In this document: positions 16,514 to 25,391 of the stretch, piece by piece
Position numbering within the stretch: position 1 is the first letter of the stretch
Layout: the number at the start of each line of letters is the position of its first letter
From: JAHJDS01 sp964569795
Lineage (GTDB): Bacteria; Desulfobacterota; Desulfarculia; Desulfarculales; JAHJDS01
DNA length: 64,000 nt
Direction: 5' to 3'
Assembly (NCBI GenBank): GCA_964569795.1
Contig: CAZMVB010000003.1
Span: forward strand, 151,869-215,868
Translations under genes and position numbers: made by a program
Notes under the pieces: generated by a model
Databases searched by the model: none
What the model saw: only the letters and a program-made list of their open reading frames with translations
Told to the model about the DNA's origin: nothing

Positions 16514-17719
16514 GTGACAGCCAAAAGGATACTGGTGTTCGCCATGGCGCTCCTGCTCTTGGCGCCGGCGCTCGCCTGGGGCAAGAAGGTTCCGGGCCTG
16601 ACCGCCAAGACCATCACCGTCGGCGTGAGCACGCCCCTGTCCGGCGGGGCGGCCCTGTGGGGGACCACGGCCCTGGGGATGAAGGCCTGGGCCGACTACA
16701 TCAACAGCCGGGGCGGGGTCTGCGGGCGCAAGATCCACCTCATCATCATGGACGACGGCTATAACCCGACCCGGACCATGCTCAACCTGAAGCAGATGCG
16801 GAAGAAGGTCTTCGCCGTGGTCGGCCTGCTGGGCAGCGCCCCCAACGCCGCGGCCAAGAACTTCTTCCCCAAGTACAAGATCCCGCTGGTGACGGCCTAC
16901 GCCAACTGCATGATCTTCGCCAAGCAGCCCAAGTGGAAACGGCGCTGGTACTTCATCACCTACCCGGATTACGAGAACGAGAACGCCCTGCTGACCACCT
17001 TTGCCATCACCAAGCTCCATGCCAAGAAGATCGCCCACTTCTATCAGAACGACGACTTCGGCAACCAGGCCAAGGCCGGCGTGCTGGACGCCCTGAAGAA
17101 GTTCAAGGGCAAGGCCAAGCTGGTGGCCTCGATCTCCTACGAGTTCACCGAGCGGGCCCTGACCAGCTACGCCCTGAAGCTCAAGGCCTCGGGCGCCGAC
17201 ACGGTCATCCTGACCACCTCGCCCATCCACACCATCATCATGCTCAAGACCATGGCCAAGATCGGCTACAAGCCCCACATCCTGACCAACTTCACCGTGG
17301 GCGACCCGATCTTCTACAAGCTGGCCGGTCCGGCCTACGAGGGCATCTACATCTCGGCGGCCGGCAACACCGGCATGCCCGGGGTCGATCCGGCGGCCGA
17401 CCGGGTGGCCAACATCCTCATGAAGTTCAACCCCAAGCTCAAGGGCCGGGAATACCTGGCCGTGTTCGGGGCGGTGTCGATGATGCACTTCGTCGAGGGC
17501 GTCAAGAGGGCCTGTCCCCGCCTGACCCGGATGAACCTGATCAAGGCCCTGGAGACGATCCACAACTGGCGGCCGGAAGGCTTGGGCGCCCCGGTGACCT
17601 ACACCCGCAACCGGCACCACGGCGTCAACTCCGTCCGGATGAGCCGGGCCATTAAGGGCAAGATCGTGCCCCTGACCCCGGGCCTGAAGGGCTACACCAT
17701 CTTCAAACCTCGCTTCTAG
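16514..17719 (+). CDS. ABC transporter substrate-binding protein, Liv/aromatic-acid type (copy 1)
   Basis: 401 residues, periplasmic. Signal peptide MTAKRILVFAMALLLLAPALAWG, then ITVGVSTPLSGGAALWGTTALGM, the type I periplasmic binding fold of Leu/Ile/Val-type receptors. IHLIIMDDGYNPTRTMLNLKQM and FYQNDDFGNQAKAG are typical. The operon also encodes an acyl-CoA synthetase, so the ligand is more likely a fatty or aromatic acid than an amino acid (inference). GTG start after GGGAGGG. First gene of a six-gene operon; clear paralogue of 26252-27448. Confidence 0.9.
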   Translation: MTAKRILVFAMALLLLAPALAWGKKVPGLTAKTITVGVSTPLSGGAALWGTTALGMKAWADYINSRGGVCGRKIHLIIMDDGYNPTRTMLNLKQMRKKVFAVVGLLGSAPNAAAKNFFPKYKIPLVTAYANCMIFAKQPKWKRRWYFITYPDYENENALLTTFAITKLHAKKIAHFYQNDDFGNQAKAGVLDALKKFKGKAKLVASISYEFTERALTSYALKLKASGADTVILTTSPIHTIIMLKTMAKIGYKPHILTNFTVGDPIFYKLAGPAYEGIYISAAGNTGMPGVDPAADRVANILMKFNPKLKGREYLAVFGAVSMMHFVEGVKRACPRLTRMNLIKALETIHNWRPEGLGAPVTYTRNRHHGVNSVRMSRAIKGKIVPLTPGLKGYTIFKPRF

Positions 17720-17728
17720 GCGGACCAA

Positions 17729-18493
17729 ATGGCGCTGCTCGAAATCGAGGGCCTGAGCATCAGCTTCGGCGGCATCCAGGCCCTGTCCGACATAGACCTC
17801 GAGGTCGTGCCCGAGGAGATCCTGGCCGTGATCGGGCCCAACGGCTCGGGCAAGACCACGCTGTTCAACTGCATCACCGGGGTCTACCGGCCGAGCAGCG
17901 GGCGGATCATGTATCAGGGGGAGAGCCTGCGCAGGCTCTCCCCCGACTCCGTGGCCTGCCGCGGGATCGCCCGCACCTTCCAGAACCTGCGGCTGTTCAT
18001 GAACATGACCGTCCTGGACAACCTGATGCTGGGGCGGCACATCAGGTTCCGGAAGAATCCGGTGGCGGCCGTGTTGCGCCTCCGCCGGGAGGAACTGGAG
18101 CACCGGGCCGTGGTCGAGGAACTGATCGATTTCCTGGAACTGCAGGCCTACCGCTCGGCCCGCATCTCGGACTGCCCCTACGGCGTGCAGAAACGGGCCG
18201 AGATGGGCCGGGCCCTGGCCCTGGAGCCGGCCCTGATCATGCTCGACGAGCCGATCAGCGGTCTGACCGCCGAGGAGAAGCAGGAGACGGCCTACCTGAT
18301 CAACGAGATCCGGGGCCGGTTCAAGACGACGATCCTGCTGGTCGAGCACGACCTGCGCATCGCCTCGCGGCTGGCCGACCGGATGGTCGCCTTTGACAAC
18401 GGCCAGAAAATCGCCGAGGGCACCCCGGCCGAGGTCCAGCGCCATCCGGACGTCGTCCGGGCCTACCTGGGCGACGAGCAAACCGCCGCTTGA
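17729..18493 (+). CDS. livG: Liv-type ABC transporter ATPase LivG (copy 1)
   Basis: 254 residues. Walker A GPNGSGKT, Q-loop in ARTFQNLRLF, degenerate signature DCPYGVQKRAEMGRAL (normal for LivG, which has PYGxQ instead of LSGGQ), Walker B ALIMLDEPISGLTAEE and the H-loop LLVEHDLRI. The C-terminal extension EVQRHPDVVRAYLGDE is the LivG hallmark. Cytoplasmic face of the inner membrane, pairs with the LivF subunit next in line. Confidence 0.93.
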   Translation: MALLEIEGLSISFGGIQALSDIDLEVVPEEILAVIGPNGSGKTTLFNCITGVYRPSSGRIMYQGESLRRLSPDSVACRGIARTFQNLRLFMNMTVLDNLMLGRHIRFRKNPVAAVLRLRREELEHRAVVEELIDFLELQAYRSARISDCPYGVQKRAEMGRALALEPALIMLDEPISGLTAEEKQETAYLINEIRGRFKTTILLVEHDLRIASRLADRMVAFDNGQKIAEGTPAEVQRHPDVVRAYLGDEQTAA

Positions 18494-18514
18494 ATTTCCT
18501 CCGGGGAGGACAAC

Positions 18515-19333
18515 GTGAGTCAGCCGGCCGAAAGCCAGGTGGAGCGGGGGGCCGAGGCGCCCCCCCTGCTCAACATCGCCAATATCGAGACGCTCTACTT
18601 TGACCGGATCTACGCCCTGCACGGGCTGACGCTCAAAATCAAGGCCAGGGAGATCTTCGCCGTCCTGGGCCCCAACGGGGCGGGCAAGACGACACTGTTG
18701 AAGACCATCGCCGGCCTGCTCAAGGACCAGCCCAAGAAGGGCGTCATCGAGTTCGAGGGCCGGCGCATCCACCGCTACCCCCCGGAGCGCATCTCCAACC
18801 GGGGCATCGTTTACGTCCCCGAGGACCGGGGCCTCTTCCGGGAGCTGACGGTCAGGGAGAACCTGGAGCTGGGCTGCTGGGGCCGCCGGGGCCGGGAGGT
18901 CAAGGAGGACCTGGAGTTCGTCTATGAGTTGTTCCCCATCCTGCGGGAGCGGCACAAGCAGCAGGCCGAGACCCTGTCGGGCGGCCAGCAGCAGATGCTG
19001 GCCATGGCCCGGGCCATGCTGCGGCGCCCCAAGCTCCTGATGCTCGACGAGCCGTCCCTGGGCCTGGCCCCCCTGGTGGCCCGGGCCGTGTACGACGCCC
19101 TCGAAAAGATCGCCGAGACCGGGACGACCATCCTGATCGTCGAGCAGAACGCCCGGATGGCCCTGAACATCGCCGACTACGGCTACATCATGGAGGCCGG
19201 CCGGATCGTCCTCGAGGGGACCTCGGCCCAACTCAAGGAGAACGAGGACGTGCAGGAGCTTTACCTGGGCGTCGGCGGCGAGGAGACCTCGCCCAAGGGC
19301 TGGCGCCTGTACAAGAAAAGGAGAACCTGGTGA
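18515..19333 (+). CDS. livF: Liv-type ABC transporter ATPase LivF (copy 1)
   Basis: 272 residues. Walker A GPNGAGKT, YVPEDRGLFRELTVRENL, full signature LSGGQQQMLAMARAM, Walker B KLLMLDEPSLGLAP, H-loop replaced as usual by VEQNARMAL. It has an extra N-terminal 25 residues and a basic C-terminal tail (SPKGWRLYKKRRTW) that also ends the copy-2 protein (KHYKRRKRWLT). GTG start after GGAGG. Its end overlaps the acyl-CoA synthetase start by 4 bp. Confidence 0.93.
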   Translation: MSQPAESQVERGAEAPPLLNIANIETLYFDRIYALHGLTLKIKAREIFAVLGPNGAGKTTLLKTIAGLLKDQPKKGVIEFEGRRIHRYPPERISNRGIVYVPEDRGLFRELTVRENLELGCWGRRGREVKEDLEFVYELFPILRERHKQQAETLSGGQQQMLAMARAMLRRPKLLMLDEPSLGLAPLVARAVYDALEKIAETGTTILIVEQNARMALNIADYGYIMEAGRIVLEGTSAQLKENEDVQELYLGVGGEETSPKGWRLYKKRRTW

Positions 19334-21132
19334 GCGAGCCGCGCGCAGGGAGCCTCCCGGAACTGTTCTTCGATCAGGTCGCCAAAAAGGGCGACGCCAT
19401 CGGCCTCAGGCACAAGGACTACGGCATCTGGAACCGGATCACCTGGCGGGAGTACGGCCAACTGGTCCGCCAGGCCGCGGCCGGCCTGATGGCCGCCGGG
19501 CTTCAGCCCGGGGACCGGGTGGCCGTGCTGGGCGAAAACCGGCCCGAGTGGCAGGTCTGCCACCTGGGGACCATGACCGCCGGCGGGGCGACGACCGGCA
19601 TCTACCCGACCAACGCCCCCGAGGAGATCGCCTACGTGGTCAACCACTCCGAGTCCCGGATCCTGTTCGTGGAAAACGAGGAGCAGGTCGATAAGATCCT
19701 CCAGATCATCGACGAGCTGACCTGCGAGCAGGTGGTCATCTGGGATCCCAAGGGCCTCTGGGGTTTTTCCCATCCCCGGCTGATCTTCTACGACCAGTTC
19801 ATGGCCCGGGGCAAGGAGTTCCTGGAGACCCGGGGCGCGGAACTGGACGCCCGCACCGCGGCCATCCAGCCCGACGACACGGCGATGATCGTCTATACCT
19901 CGGGGACCACCGGCCGGCCCAAGGGGGCGATGCTCACCCACAAGAACATCCTGTTCATCACCGAGGCCTTCGTCTCGATGCAGCCCCCGGCCGAGCACGA
20001 CGAGCTCCTGTCCTACCTGCCCCTGGCCCACATCTACGAGAACCTGATGAGCGTGTACATGGCCATCTGGAACGGGGCCACGGTCAACTTCGTCGAGAGC
20101 CTGGACACCCTGCCCCTGAACCTGCGGGAGGTCAGCCCGACCATCTTCGCCAGCGTGCCGCGGATCTGGGAGAAATTCGTCTCGGCGGTCCACATCCGGA
20201 TGTCCGACTCGACGATCGTCAAGCGAGTCCTGTTCCGGCTGGCCATCGGGGTGGGCCTCAAGTACGTCCGGGCCCGGAACGCGGGCAAGCTCTCGCCCGG
20301 CCTGCGCCTGGCCTACTGGCTGATGTACTTCACGGTGCTCTTTCACCTGCGCCGCCAGCTCGGCCTGGAGCGGATCCGGTACGCCATCTGCGGGGCGGCC
20401 CCGGCCTCGCCCGAACTGTTCCAGTGGTACAACGCCATCGGGGTCAAGCTCCGCGAGGGCTACGGCCAGACCGAGTCCACCGGGGTCATCGCCGTCAGCA
20501 CCGTGGACGCGCCCCGCTACGGCTACGTCGGCCAGATCATCCCCGGCCTTACGGTCAAGATCGACCAGGACGGCGAGATCCTGGCCAAGGGCGACGGCGT
20601 GTTCAAGGGCTATTTCAAGGACCCCAAGCTCTCGGCCGAGACCATCGTTGACGGCTGGCTCCACACCGGCGACGTGGGCGCCCTGGACAACGGCTACCTC
20701 CAGATCCTGGACCGTAAGAAGGACATCATCATCACCCGGGGCGGCAAGAACATCACCCCGGCCTTCATCGAGAACAAGCTGAAGTTCTCGACCTACATCC
20801 AGGACGCGGTGGTCATCGGCGACAACCGCAAGTTCCTGACCGCCCTGATCCTGATCGACGAGGACAACGTCACCAAGTACGCCACCGACAACCGGGTCCC
20901 GTTCACTACCTTCGAGGATCTGACCCAGAACCAGGAGATCAACAAGCTCATCGGACAGGAGGTGGCCGAGGTCAACAAGACCCTGGCCCGGGTCGAGACC
21001 ATCAAGAAGTTCCGCCTCCTCCCCCGCCGGTTCTACGAGGAGGACGGCGACGTCACCCCGACCAAGAAGGTCAAGCGCCGCTCCCTGGAGAAGCGTTACG
21101 CCGATATGATCGAAGACATGTACCAAGGCTGA
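19330..21132 (+). CDS. AMP-forming long-chain acyl-CoA synthetase (copy 1)
   Basis: 600 residues. P-loop IVYTSGTTGRPKGAML, A5 motif YGQTESTGV, A7/A8 WLHTGDVGALDNGYLQILDRKKD, and a C-terminal region TPTKKVKRRS with candidate catalytic lysines. It resembles FadD-like long-chain synthetases that activate acids as they enter. GTG start overlaps livF (GTGA), and livM follows 7 bp after the stop. Synthetase inside a transporter operon implies vectorial uptake and thioesterification. Confidence 0.92.
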   Translation: MSEPRAGSLPELFFDQVAKKGDAIGLRHKDYGIWNRITWREYGQLVRQAAAGLMAAGLQPGDRVAVLGENRPEWQVCHLGTMTAGGATTGIYPTNAPEEIAYVVNHSESRILFVENEEQVDKILQIIDELTCEQVVIWDPKGLWGFSHPRLIFYDQFMARGKEFLETRGAELDARTAAIQPDDTAMIVYTSGTTGRPKGAMLTHKNILFITEAFVSMQPPAEHDELLSYLPLAHIYENLMSVYMAIWNGATVNFVESLDTLPLNLREVSPTIFASVPRIWEKFVSAVHIRMSDSTIVKRVLFRLAIGVGLKYVRARNAGKLSPGLRLAYWLMYFTVLFHLRRQLGLERIRYAICGAAPASPELFQWYNAIGVKLREGYGQTESTGVIAVSTVDAPRYGYVGQIIPGLTVKIDQDGEILAKGDGVFKGYFKDPKLSAETIVDGWLHTGDVGALDNGYLQILDRKKDIIITRGGKNITPAFIENKLKFSTYIQDAVVIGDNRKFLTALILIDEDNVTKYATDNRVPFTTFEDLTQNQEINKLIGQEVAEVNKTLARVETIKKFRLLPRRFYEEDGDVTPTKKVKRRSLEKRYADMIEDMYQG

Positions 21133-21139
21133 TCGAACC

Positions 21140-22315
21140 ATGGACCTGATCGAAAGCTACAAGGAAGAACTCCAGCTGGTCCGGCGACCCTTCACCCTGT
21201 CCTGGGTCTGGGGCGCGGTGTACTGGGTGGCCCTCTATCCCTGGTACCCCTCCAACGTGGGTTCCCTGGGACTGTGGACCCTGGCCTGGGCCGTGGGCCT
21301 GGCCTTGATCTACCCGGGAATGGGCCTGCTGATCCGGATGCCGTCCAGTCGGATCCGCACCCTGGTCCTGGGGGGACTGACCACCGGGCTGATCGGCTGG
21401 CTCCTGGCGGCCCTCGGCCTGACCGCCCTGGGGCAATGGTTTGCCGACAACATGACCCTCTCCCTGATCACGTTCGTCATGGTCTGGACCGTGGGGATCA
21501 TGGGCCAGAACCTGCTGATCGGCTACACCGGCCAGATCAGCTTCGGCCAGATCGGCTTTCTGATCGTCGGAGCGGCGGTCTTCGGGCACCTGGCCCGGAC
21601 CGGTCTGCCCTGGCCGGTGTCCCTGCTGGCCGCCGGTCTGGCCGCCGGCCTGTTCGGGGTCCTGGTCGGCTTCCCGTCGCTGCGGCTCAAGGGGCCGTAC
21701 CTGGCCATCGCCACCCTGGGCTTCGGCCTGGCCGCCCACCAGATTTTTTCGTACTTCCCGGCCCTGTCGGGCGGCCGGATGCCCCTGGACGTGCCCCAGA
21801 TCGGCTCGCTGTTCGGCCTGAGCGAGGACGTTACCGCCTTTTACTCCTGCTTCCTCATCGCCGCGCTGTTCACCCTGCTGACCTACAACATCGTCTCGTC
21901 CTACATGGGCCGGGCCTTCATCGCCATCCGGGACAACGACATCGCCGCCGAGGTGATGGGCGTCAATTTGACCTTCTACAAGCTGCTGGCCTTCGGCATC
22001 AGCTCGGTTTACGTCGGCATCCAGGGAGGGCTGATCTGTCTGCTCCAGGGCAGTCTGTCCCAGAACATGTTCCCCCTGACCAACATCTTCGACATCCTGG
22101 TGGGGGTGGTCGTCGGCGGTCTGGGCCTGGTCGAGGGCTCGATCCTGGGGGGGGCGTTTGTCATAATCATCCCGCAGTTCTTCAGCGAGTCGGCCGGGCT
22201 GGTGCCCATCGTTTACGGCGCGGCCATCGTCGGGGTGATGATCTTCCAGCCGCTGGGACTGGCCGGCATGTGGCTCAAGGCGAGGCTCTACGTCCGGAAC
22301 TGGCCTTTCCGCTAG
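21140..22315 (+). CDS. livM: Liv-type ABC permease LivM (copy 1)
   Basis: 391 residues with about ten hydrophobic helices. GQNLLIGYTGQISFGQIGFLIVGA is the LivM/LivH substrate-path motif, FPSLRLKGPYLAIATLGFG and GRAFIAIRDNDIAAEVMGV (cytoplasmic coupling loop for the ATPases) are diagnostic. An additional 90-residue N-terminal part with two or three extra helices makes it longer than copy 2 (353 residues). Confidence 0.92.
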   Translation: MDLIESYKEELQLVRRPFTLSWVWGAVYWVALYPWYPSNVGSLGLWTLAWAVGLALIYPGMGLLIRMPSSRIRTLVLGGLTTGLIGWLLAALGLTALGQWFADNMTLSLITFVMVWTVGIMGQNLLIGYTGQISFGQIGFLIVGAAVFGHLARTGLPWPVSLLAAGLAAGLFGVLVGFPSLRLKGPYLAIATLGFGLAAHQIFSYFPALSGGRMPLDVPQIGSLFGLSEDVTAFYSCFLIAALFTLLTYNIVSSYMGRAFIAIRDNDIAAEVMGVNLTFYKLLAFGISSVYVGIQGGLICLLQGSLSQNMFPLTNIFDILVGVVVGGLGLVEGSILGGAFVIIIPQFFSESAGLVPIVYGAAIVGVMIFQPLGLAGMWLKARLYVRNWPFR

Positions 22316-22330
22316 GGAGAGATCGACGTC

Positions 22331-23221
22331 ATGCACATCATTTTTCCGTATCTGATCGTCGGGCTGGCCCAGGGCAGCCTGTACGCCCTGGTGGCCATCG
22401 GCCTGGTGGTCATCTACCGGGCCAGCCGGGTGCTCAACTTCGCCCACGGCGACATGGCCACGGCCGGGGCCTTCATCGCCTTCGGCCTGATGGCCCTCCA
22501 CCTGCCGTGGTGGCTGGGCCTGGGCCTGGCCCTGCTGCTGGGGGCCTTTATTTCGGTCGTCTTCTATTTCAGCATCCTGATTCCGGCCCAGCGCCGCGAG
22601 GCGACCCATCTGGGGCAGATCATGCTCACCCTGGGCTTCGGCCTGGTGATCCAGGGCCTGATCGTCCGGTTCGGCTTCACCGAGCCCAAGGCCTTCCCCT
22701 TCCCCCTGTCGGACCTGGGCAGTCACGCCCTGTTGGTGATCGAGGGCATGCCGATCACGCCCCTGGACGTGGGGGCCCTGACGGTCGGGGTCCTGGGCTC
22801 GCTGCTGTTCTATTTGCTGGTCCAGAAGACCCCCCTGGGCCTGGCCATGCGGGCCACCTCGGAGAACCTGCCGGCGGCCCAGACCCTGGGCATTCCCACC
22901 CGCCGGGTCCTGGCCTTTTCCTGGGGCATGGCCGCCCTGCTGGCCGTCCTGGCCGGGTTCTTCATGGCCAAGAAGTTCCTGATCGATCCGGTGTTCATGC
23001 TCGAGCCCTTCCTCAAGGGATTCGCCGCGGCCATCCTGGGCGGACTCAACAGCCTGCCCGGGGCCATCGTCGGCGGGCTGAGCCTGGGTCTGATCGAGAA
23101 CCTGTGCGCCTTCATCGGCCTGATGCACTTCAAGCAGAGCATCGCCTTCCTGCTGATCATCGTCATGCTCTTGGTTCGGCCCGAGGGGCTGCTGGGCAAG
23201 GAGTTCATCGAGCGGGTTTAG
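22331..23221 (+). CDS. livH: Liv-type ABC permease LivH (copy 1)
   Basis: 296 residues, highly hydrophobic. GLAQGSLYALVAIGLVVIYRAS and LNFAHGDMATAGAFIAFGL are the LivH N-terminal signature; GLAMRATSENLPAAQTLGIP is the coupling loop and PFLKGFAAAILGGLNSLPGAIVGGLSLGL the C-terminal motif. ATG with GGGAGAG upstream. Last gene of the first transporter operon. Confidence 0.93.
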   Translation: MHIIFPYLIVGLAQGSLYALVAIGLVVIYRASRVLNFAHGDMATAGAFIAFGLMALHLPWWLGLGLALLLGAFISVVFYFSILIPAQRREATHLGQIMLTLGFGLVIQGLIVRFGFTEPKAFPFPLSDLGSHALLVIEGMPITPLDVGALTVGVLGSLLFYLLVQKTPLGLAMRATSENLPAAQTLGIPTRRVLAFSWGMAALLAVLAGFFMAKKFLIDPVFMLEPFLKGFAAAILGGLNSLPGAIVGGLSLGLIENLCAFIGLMHFKQSIAFLLIIVMLLVRPEGLLGKEFIERV

Positions 23222-23247
23222 GTATTTGGTAGTTGGTTCCACAGGAA

Positions 23248-23287
23248 CGGGGCCGGTGCCGTCCAGACCGGGCGGCGGCCGGCCCCG
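23248..23287. terminator. Bidirectional hairpin between the two convergent transporter operons
   Basis: CGGGGCCGG (23248-23256) and CCGGCCCCG (23279-23287) form a perfect 9-bp stem with a 22-nt loop. On the plus side it is followed by CTGTATTTATT. A smaller GTTCC-ACA-GGAAC hairpin precedes it. Confidence 0.5.
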
Positions 23288-23293
23288 CTGTAT

Positions 23294-23746
23294 TTATTGA
23301 TCTTCGGAAAACTCGATCCGCTTGAAGACGATGTCGTTGACGTCCTGGGGGGGATGGACCCGGGCGGCGTTGACCTCGGCCATGCCGGCCTTGAAGGCCT
23401 CCTCGTCCACGTAGGGGTGGGTCCCCCGGACGATGGTCAGGTGGGGGTACTCGTCCTTGACGTGCTGTTCGAACTGGTCCAGGAAGGGGCAGAGCTGGAC
23501 CATGCACGACGAGAAATGGATGGCGTCCACGCCGTAATCGACCAGCATCCTGACCCGCCGCAAGATTTTTGAGGTGCCCACGGCCGTGGGACAGCCCATG
23601 CAGCTGATGACCCCCACCAGGACCACGTCGCCCTCGTGGCGCTCGAAGAAGGTTTTTTTGGCCTGGGCGTGGTTCAGGCAGCCGATCATCACACAGCCGT
23701 GTTCCTCGCTGACGTTGTAGCAACTGATGATCCCGACTTTGGTCAT
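23294..23746 (-). CDS. CGGC-domain protein (predicted metal-binding)
   Basis: 150 residues rich in Cys: C9, HGCVMIGCLNHA, ISCMGCPTAVGTSKIL and HFSSCMVQLCPF. The fold is that of the CGGC domain (MTKVGIISCYNV at the start, HFSSCMV...CPF then VRGTHPY at the end), except that the name-giving CGGC reads CMGC. Function of the family is unknown; the Cys layout suggests binding of a metal or Fe-S cluster. Last gene of the second transporter operon, 58 bp after the ligase-like gene. Confidence 0.75.
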   Translation of the reverse strand: MTKVGIISCYNVSEEHGCVMIGCLNHAQAKKTFFERHEGDVVLVGVISCMGCPTAVGTSKILRRVRMLVDYGVDAIHFSSCMVQLCPFLDQFEQHVKDEYPHLTIVRGTHPYVDEEAFKAGMAEVNAARVHPPQDVNDIVFKRIEFSEDQ

Positions 23747-23804
23747 GTTCGTCCCTTTCTCGTTTTTCAGGCCCGAGGCCCGGCCGGGGCTCCCGCCCGC
23801 CGGC

Positions 23805-25391
23805 CTATCCGTTTCCGGCCGCCAGTTGGTCCCGCAGGACGTGGCGGAGGATGAACGGTCCGGCCTTGGGGATCTGCTGGCAGAACTCGATCCAGCGGGG
23901 GTATTTGTAGTGGGCGATCCGGTTCTTGACGTAGGCCTTGAGTTCGGCGGCCAGGTCGTCCGAGGGCCCCTGTCCCTCGGCCAGGACGACGAAGGCGTAG
24001 GGCTTGATCAGCCCCTCGGCGTCGGCCTGGCCGACCACGGCCGACTCGGCCACGGCCGGGTGCTCGTTCAGGGTGGCCTCGATCTCGGTCGGGGCGACCC
24101 AGATGCCGCCCACCTTGAGCATGTCGTCGCTGCGGCCGATGTACCAGAAAAAGCCGTCCTCGTCGATCCGGTAGCGGTCCCCGGTGTTGAACCAGTGGCC
24201 GACGATGTAGTCCTTGGTCTGCTGGTGACGGTTCCAGTAGGCGGCGGCGGTGGTGTCGCCCCTGATCCACAGCTCGCCGGCCTCGCCCGCCGGGACCTCT
24301 GACCCCTGTTCATCCACCAGCCGGGCCTGGTAGCCCTCGACCAGTTGGCCGGTGCTGCCGGGCTTGACCCGGCCCGGCCGGTTGGTGATGAAGATGTGTC
24401 CCAGGTCGGTGGTGCCCACGCCGTCCAGGATGTCCAGGCCGAAGGCCTCCTTCCAGCGGCGGTAGATGTCGGCCGGGAGGGCCTCGCCGGCCGAGACGCA
24501 GACCCGGAGGTTGCCCAGGGCCTCCTTGACCGCGGCGGCGTGCTCGGGCTTGGCGGCGTGATCGAGCAGGTAGCCGTACAGGGTCGGCGCCCCGAAAAAC
24601 ACGCTCGGCCGGTGCCGGGCGATGACCTCGAAGACCGGCTCGGGCCGGGGCGGCCCCGGATGGAGCACGGCCGTGCCGCCCGCGTCCAGGGCGAAATACA
24701 GCCCGCCGCCCAGGCCGAAGGCGAAAAACAGCTTGGAGGCCGAAAAGGTGACGTCAGCCCCGGTCATCCCCAGGACGTTCTGGGCGTAGAGGGCCGTGCA
24801 GAGGCGCATGTCGTGGTGGAGGTGGATCGCCCCCATGGGAAAGGCCGGATTGCGGAAGGAATAGAGCCAGAAGGCGGCGTCGTCGGCCGTGGTCGGCCAG
24901 GCCGTAAAATCTCCGGCCGCGGCGGTGATCATGTCCTCCAGCCGCCTTCGTCCCGGGACGTCGCCCCGGGCGACGATCACCTCCTCCACGAACCGGGCCG
25001 ACCCCAAAACAGGCTCGATCCGCCCGTAATACTCGGCGTCCACCACCAGGACCCTGGCCCGGGAGTCGTTCAAGAGGGCCAGGTAGTTCTCCGGCTTGAG
25101 CAGGGTCGAGAGGGGCACCGGCACCGCCCCCATCTTGATCGCCCCCAGGAAGACGAAGGCGAAGGGCGGGGCGTCGGCCATGATCATCAGCACCCGCTGC
25201 TCGGGGAAGAGCCCCCAGTCGGTCAGGGCCCGGGCGCAGCGATCGACCTTGTCCGACAGCTCGGCGTAGGTGTAGCTCTCGTCCTGGCACAGCAGGGCCG
25301 TCTTATCGCCCCGGCCCTCGGCCAGATGGCGATCGACCATCCAGACGGCGGCGTTGAACTGGCGCGGGACCTCGAACCTCAGGTCAGCCAT
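23805..25391 (-). CDS. Benzoate-CoA-ligase-like protein lacking catalytic motifs
   Basis: 528 residues that follow benzoate-CoA ligases in order (FNAAVWMVDRHLAEGRGDKTALLC, LFPEQRVLMIMADAPPFAFVFLGAIKMG, FAFGLGGGLYFALDAGG, HWFNTGDRYRIDEDGFFWYIGRSDDM). Two key motifs are broken. The AMP P-loop, normally YSSGTTGxPKG, reads YSFRNPAFPMG (about 24830-24865), and the C-terminal lysine motif, normally PKTxTGKIxR, reads IPKAGPFILR. The A5 motif is GTTDLGH rather than G(S/T)TE. The frame is intact for its full length, so this looks like a maintained pseudoenzyme, not decay. It overlaps the livF gene by 13 bp. Confidence 0.85.
   Translation of the reverse strand: MADLRFEVPRQFNAAVWMVDRHLAEGRGDKTALLCQDESYTYAELSDKVDRCARALTDWGLFPEQRVLMIMADAPPFAFVFLGAIKMGAVPVPLSTLLKPENYLALLNDSRARVLVVDAEYYGRIEPVLGSARFVEEVIVARGDVPGRRRLEDMITAAAGDFTAWPTTADDAAFWLYSFRNPAFPMGAIHLHHDMRLCTALYAQNVLGMTGADVTFSASKLFFAFGLGGGLYFALDAGGTAVLHPGPPRPEPVFEVIARHRPSVFFGAPTLYGYLLDHAAKPEHAAAVKEALGNLRVCVSAGEALPADIYRRWKEAFGLDILDGVGTTDLGHIFITNRPGRVKPGSTGQLVEGYQARLVDEQGSEVPAGEAGELWIRGDTTAAAYWNRHQQTKDYIVGHWFNTGDRYRIDEDGFFWYIGRSDDMLKVGGIWVAPTEIEATLNEHPAVAESAVVGQADAEGLIKPYAFVVLAEGQGPSDDLAAELKAYVKNRIAHYKYPRWIEFCQQIPKAGPFILRHVLRDQLAAGNG

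Noticed and set aside
16334..19231. Minus-strand open frame of about 965 codons opposite the first transporter
   Set aside because: Composition is typical antisense (His/Gly/Gln/Asp/Leu-rich) and three convincing genes lie on the other strand.
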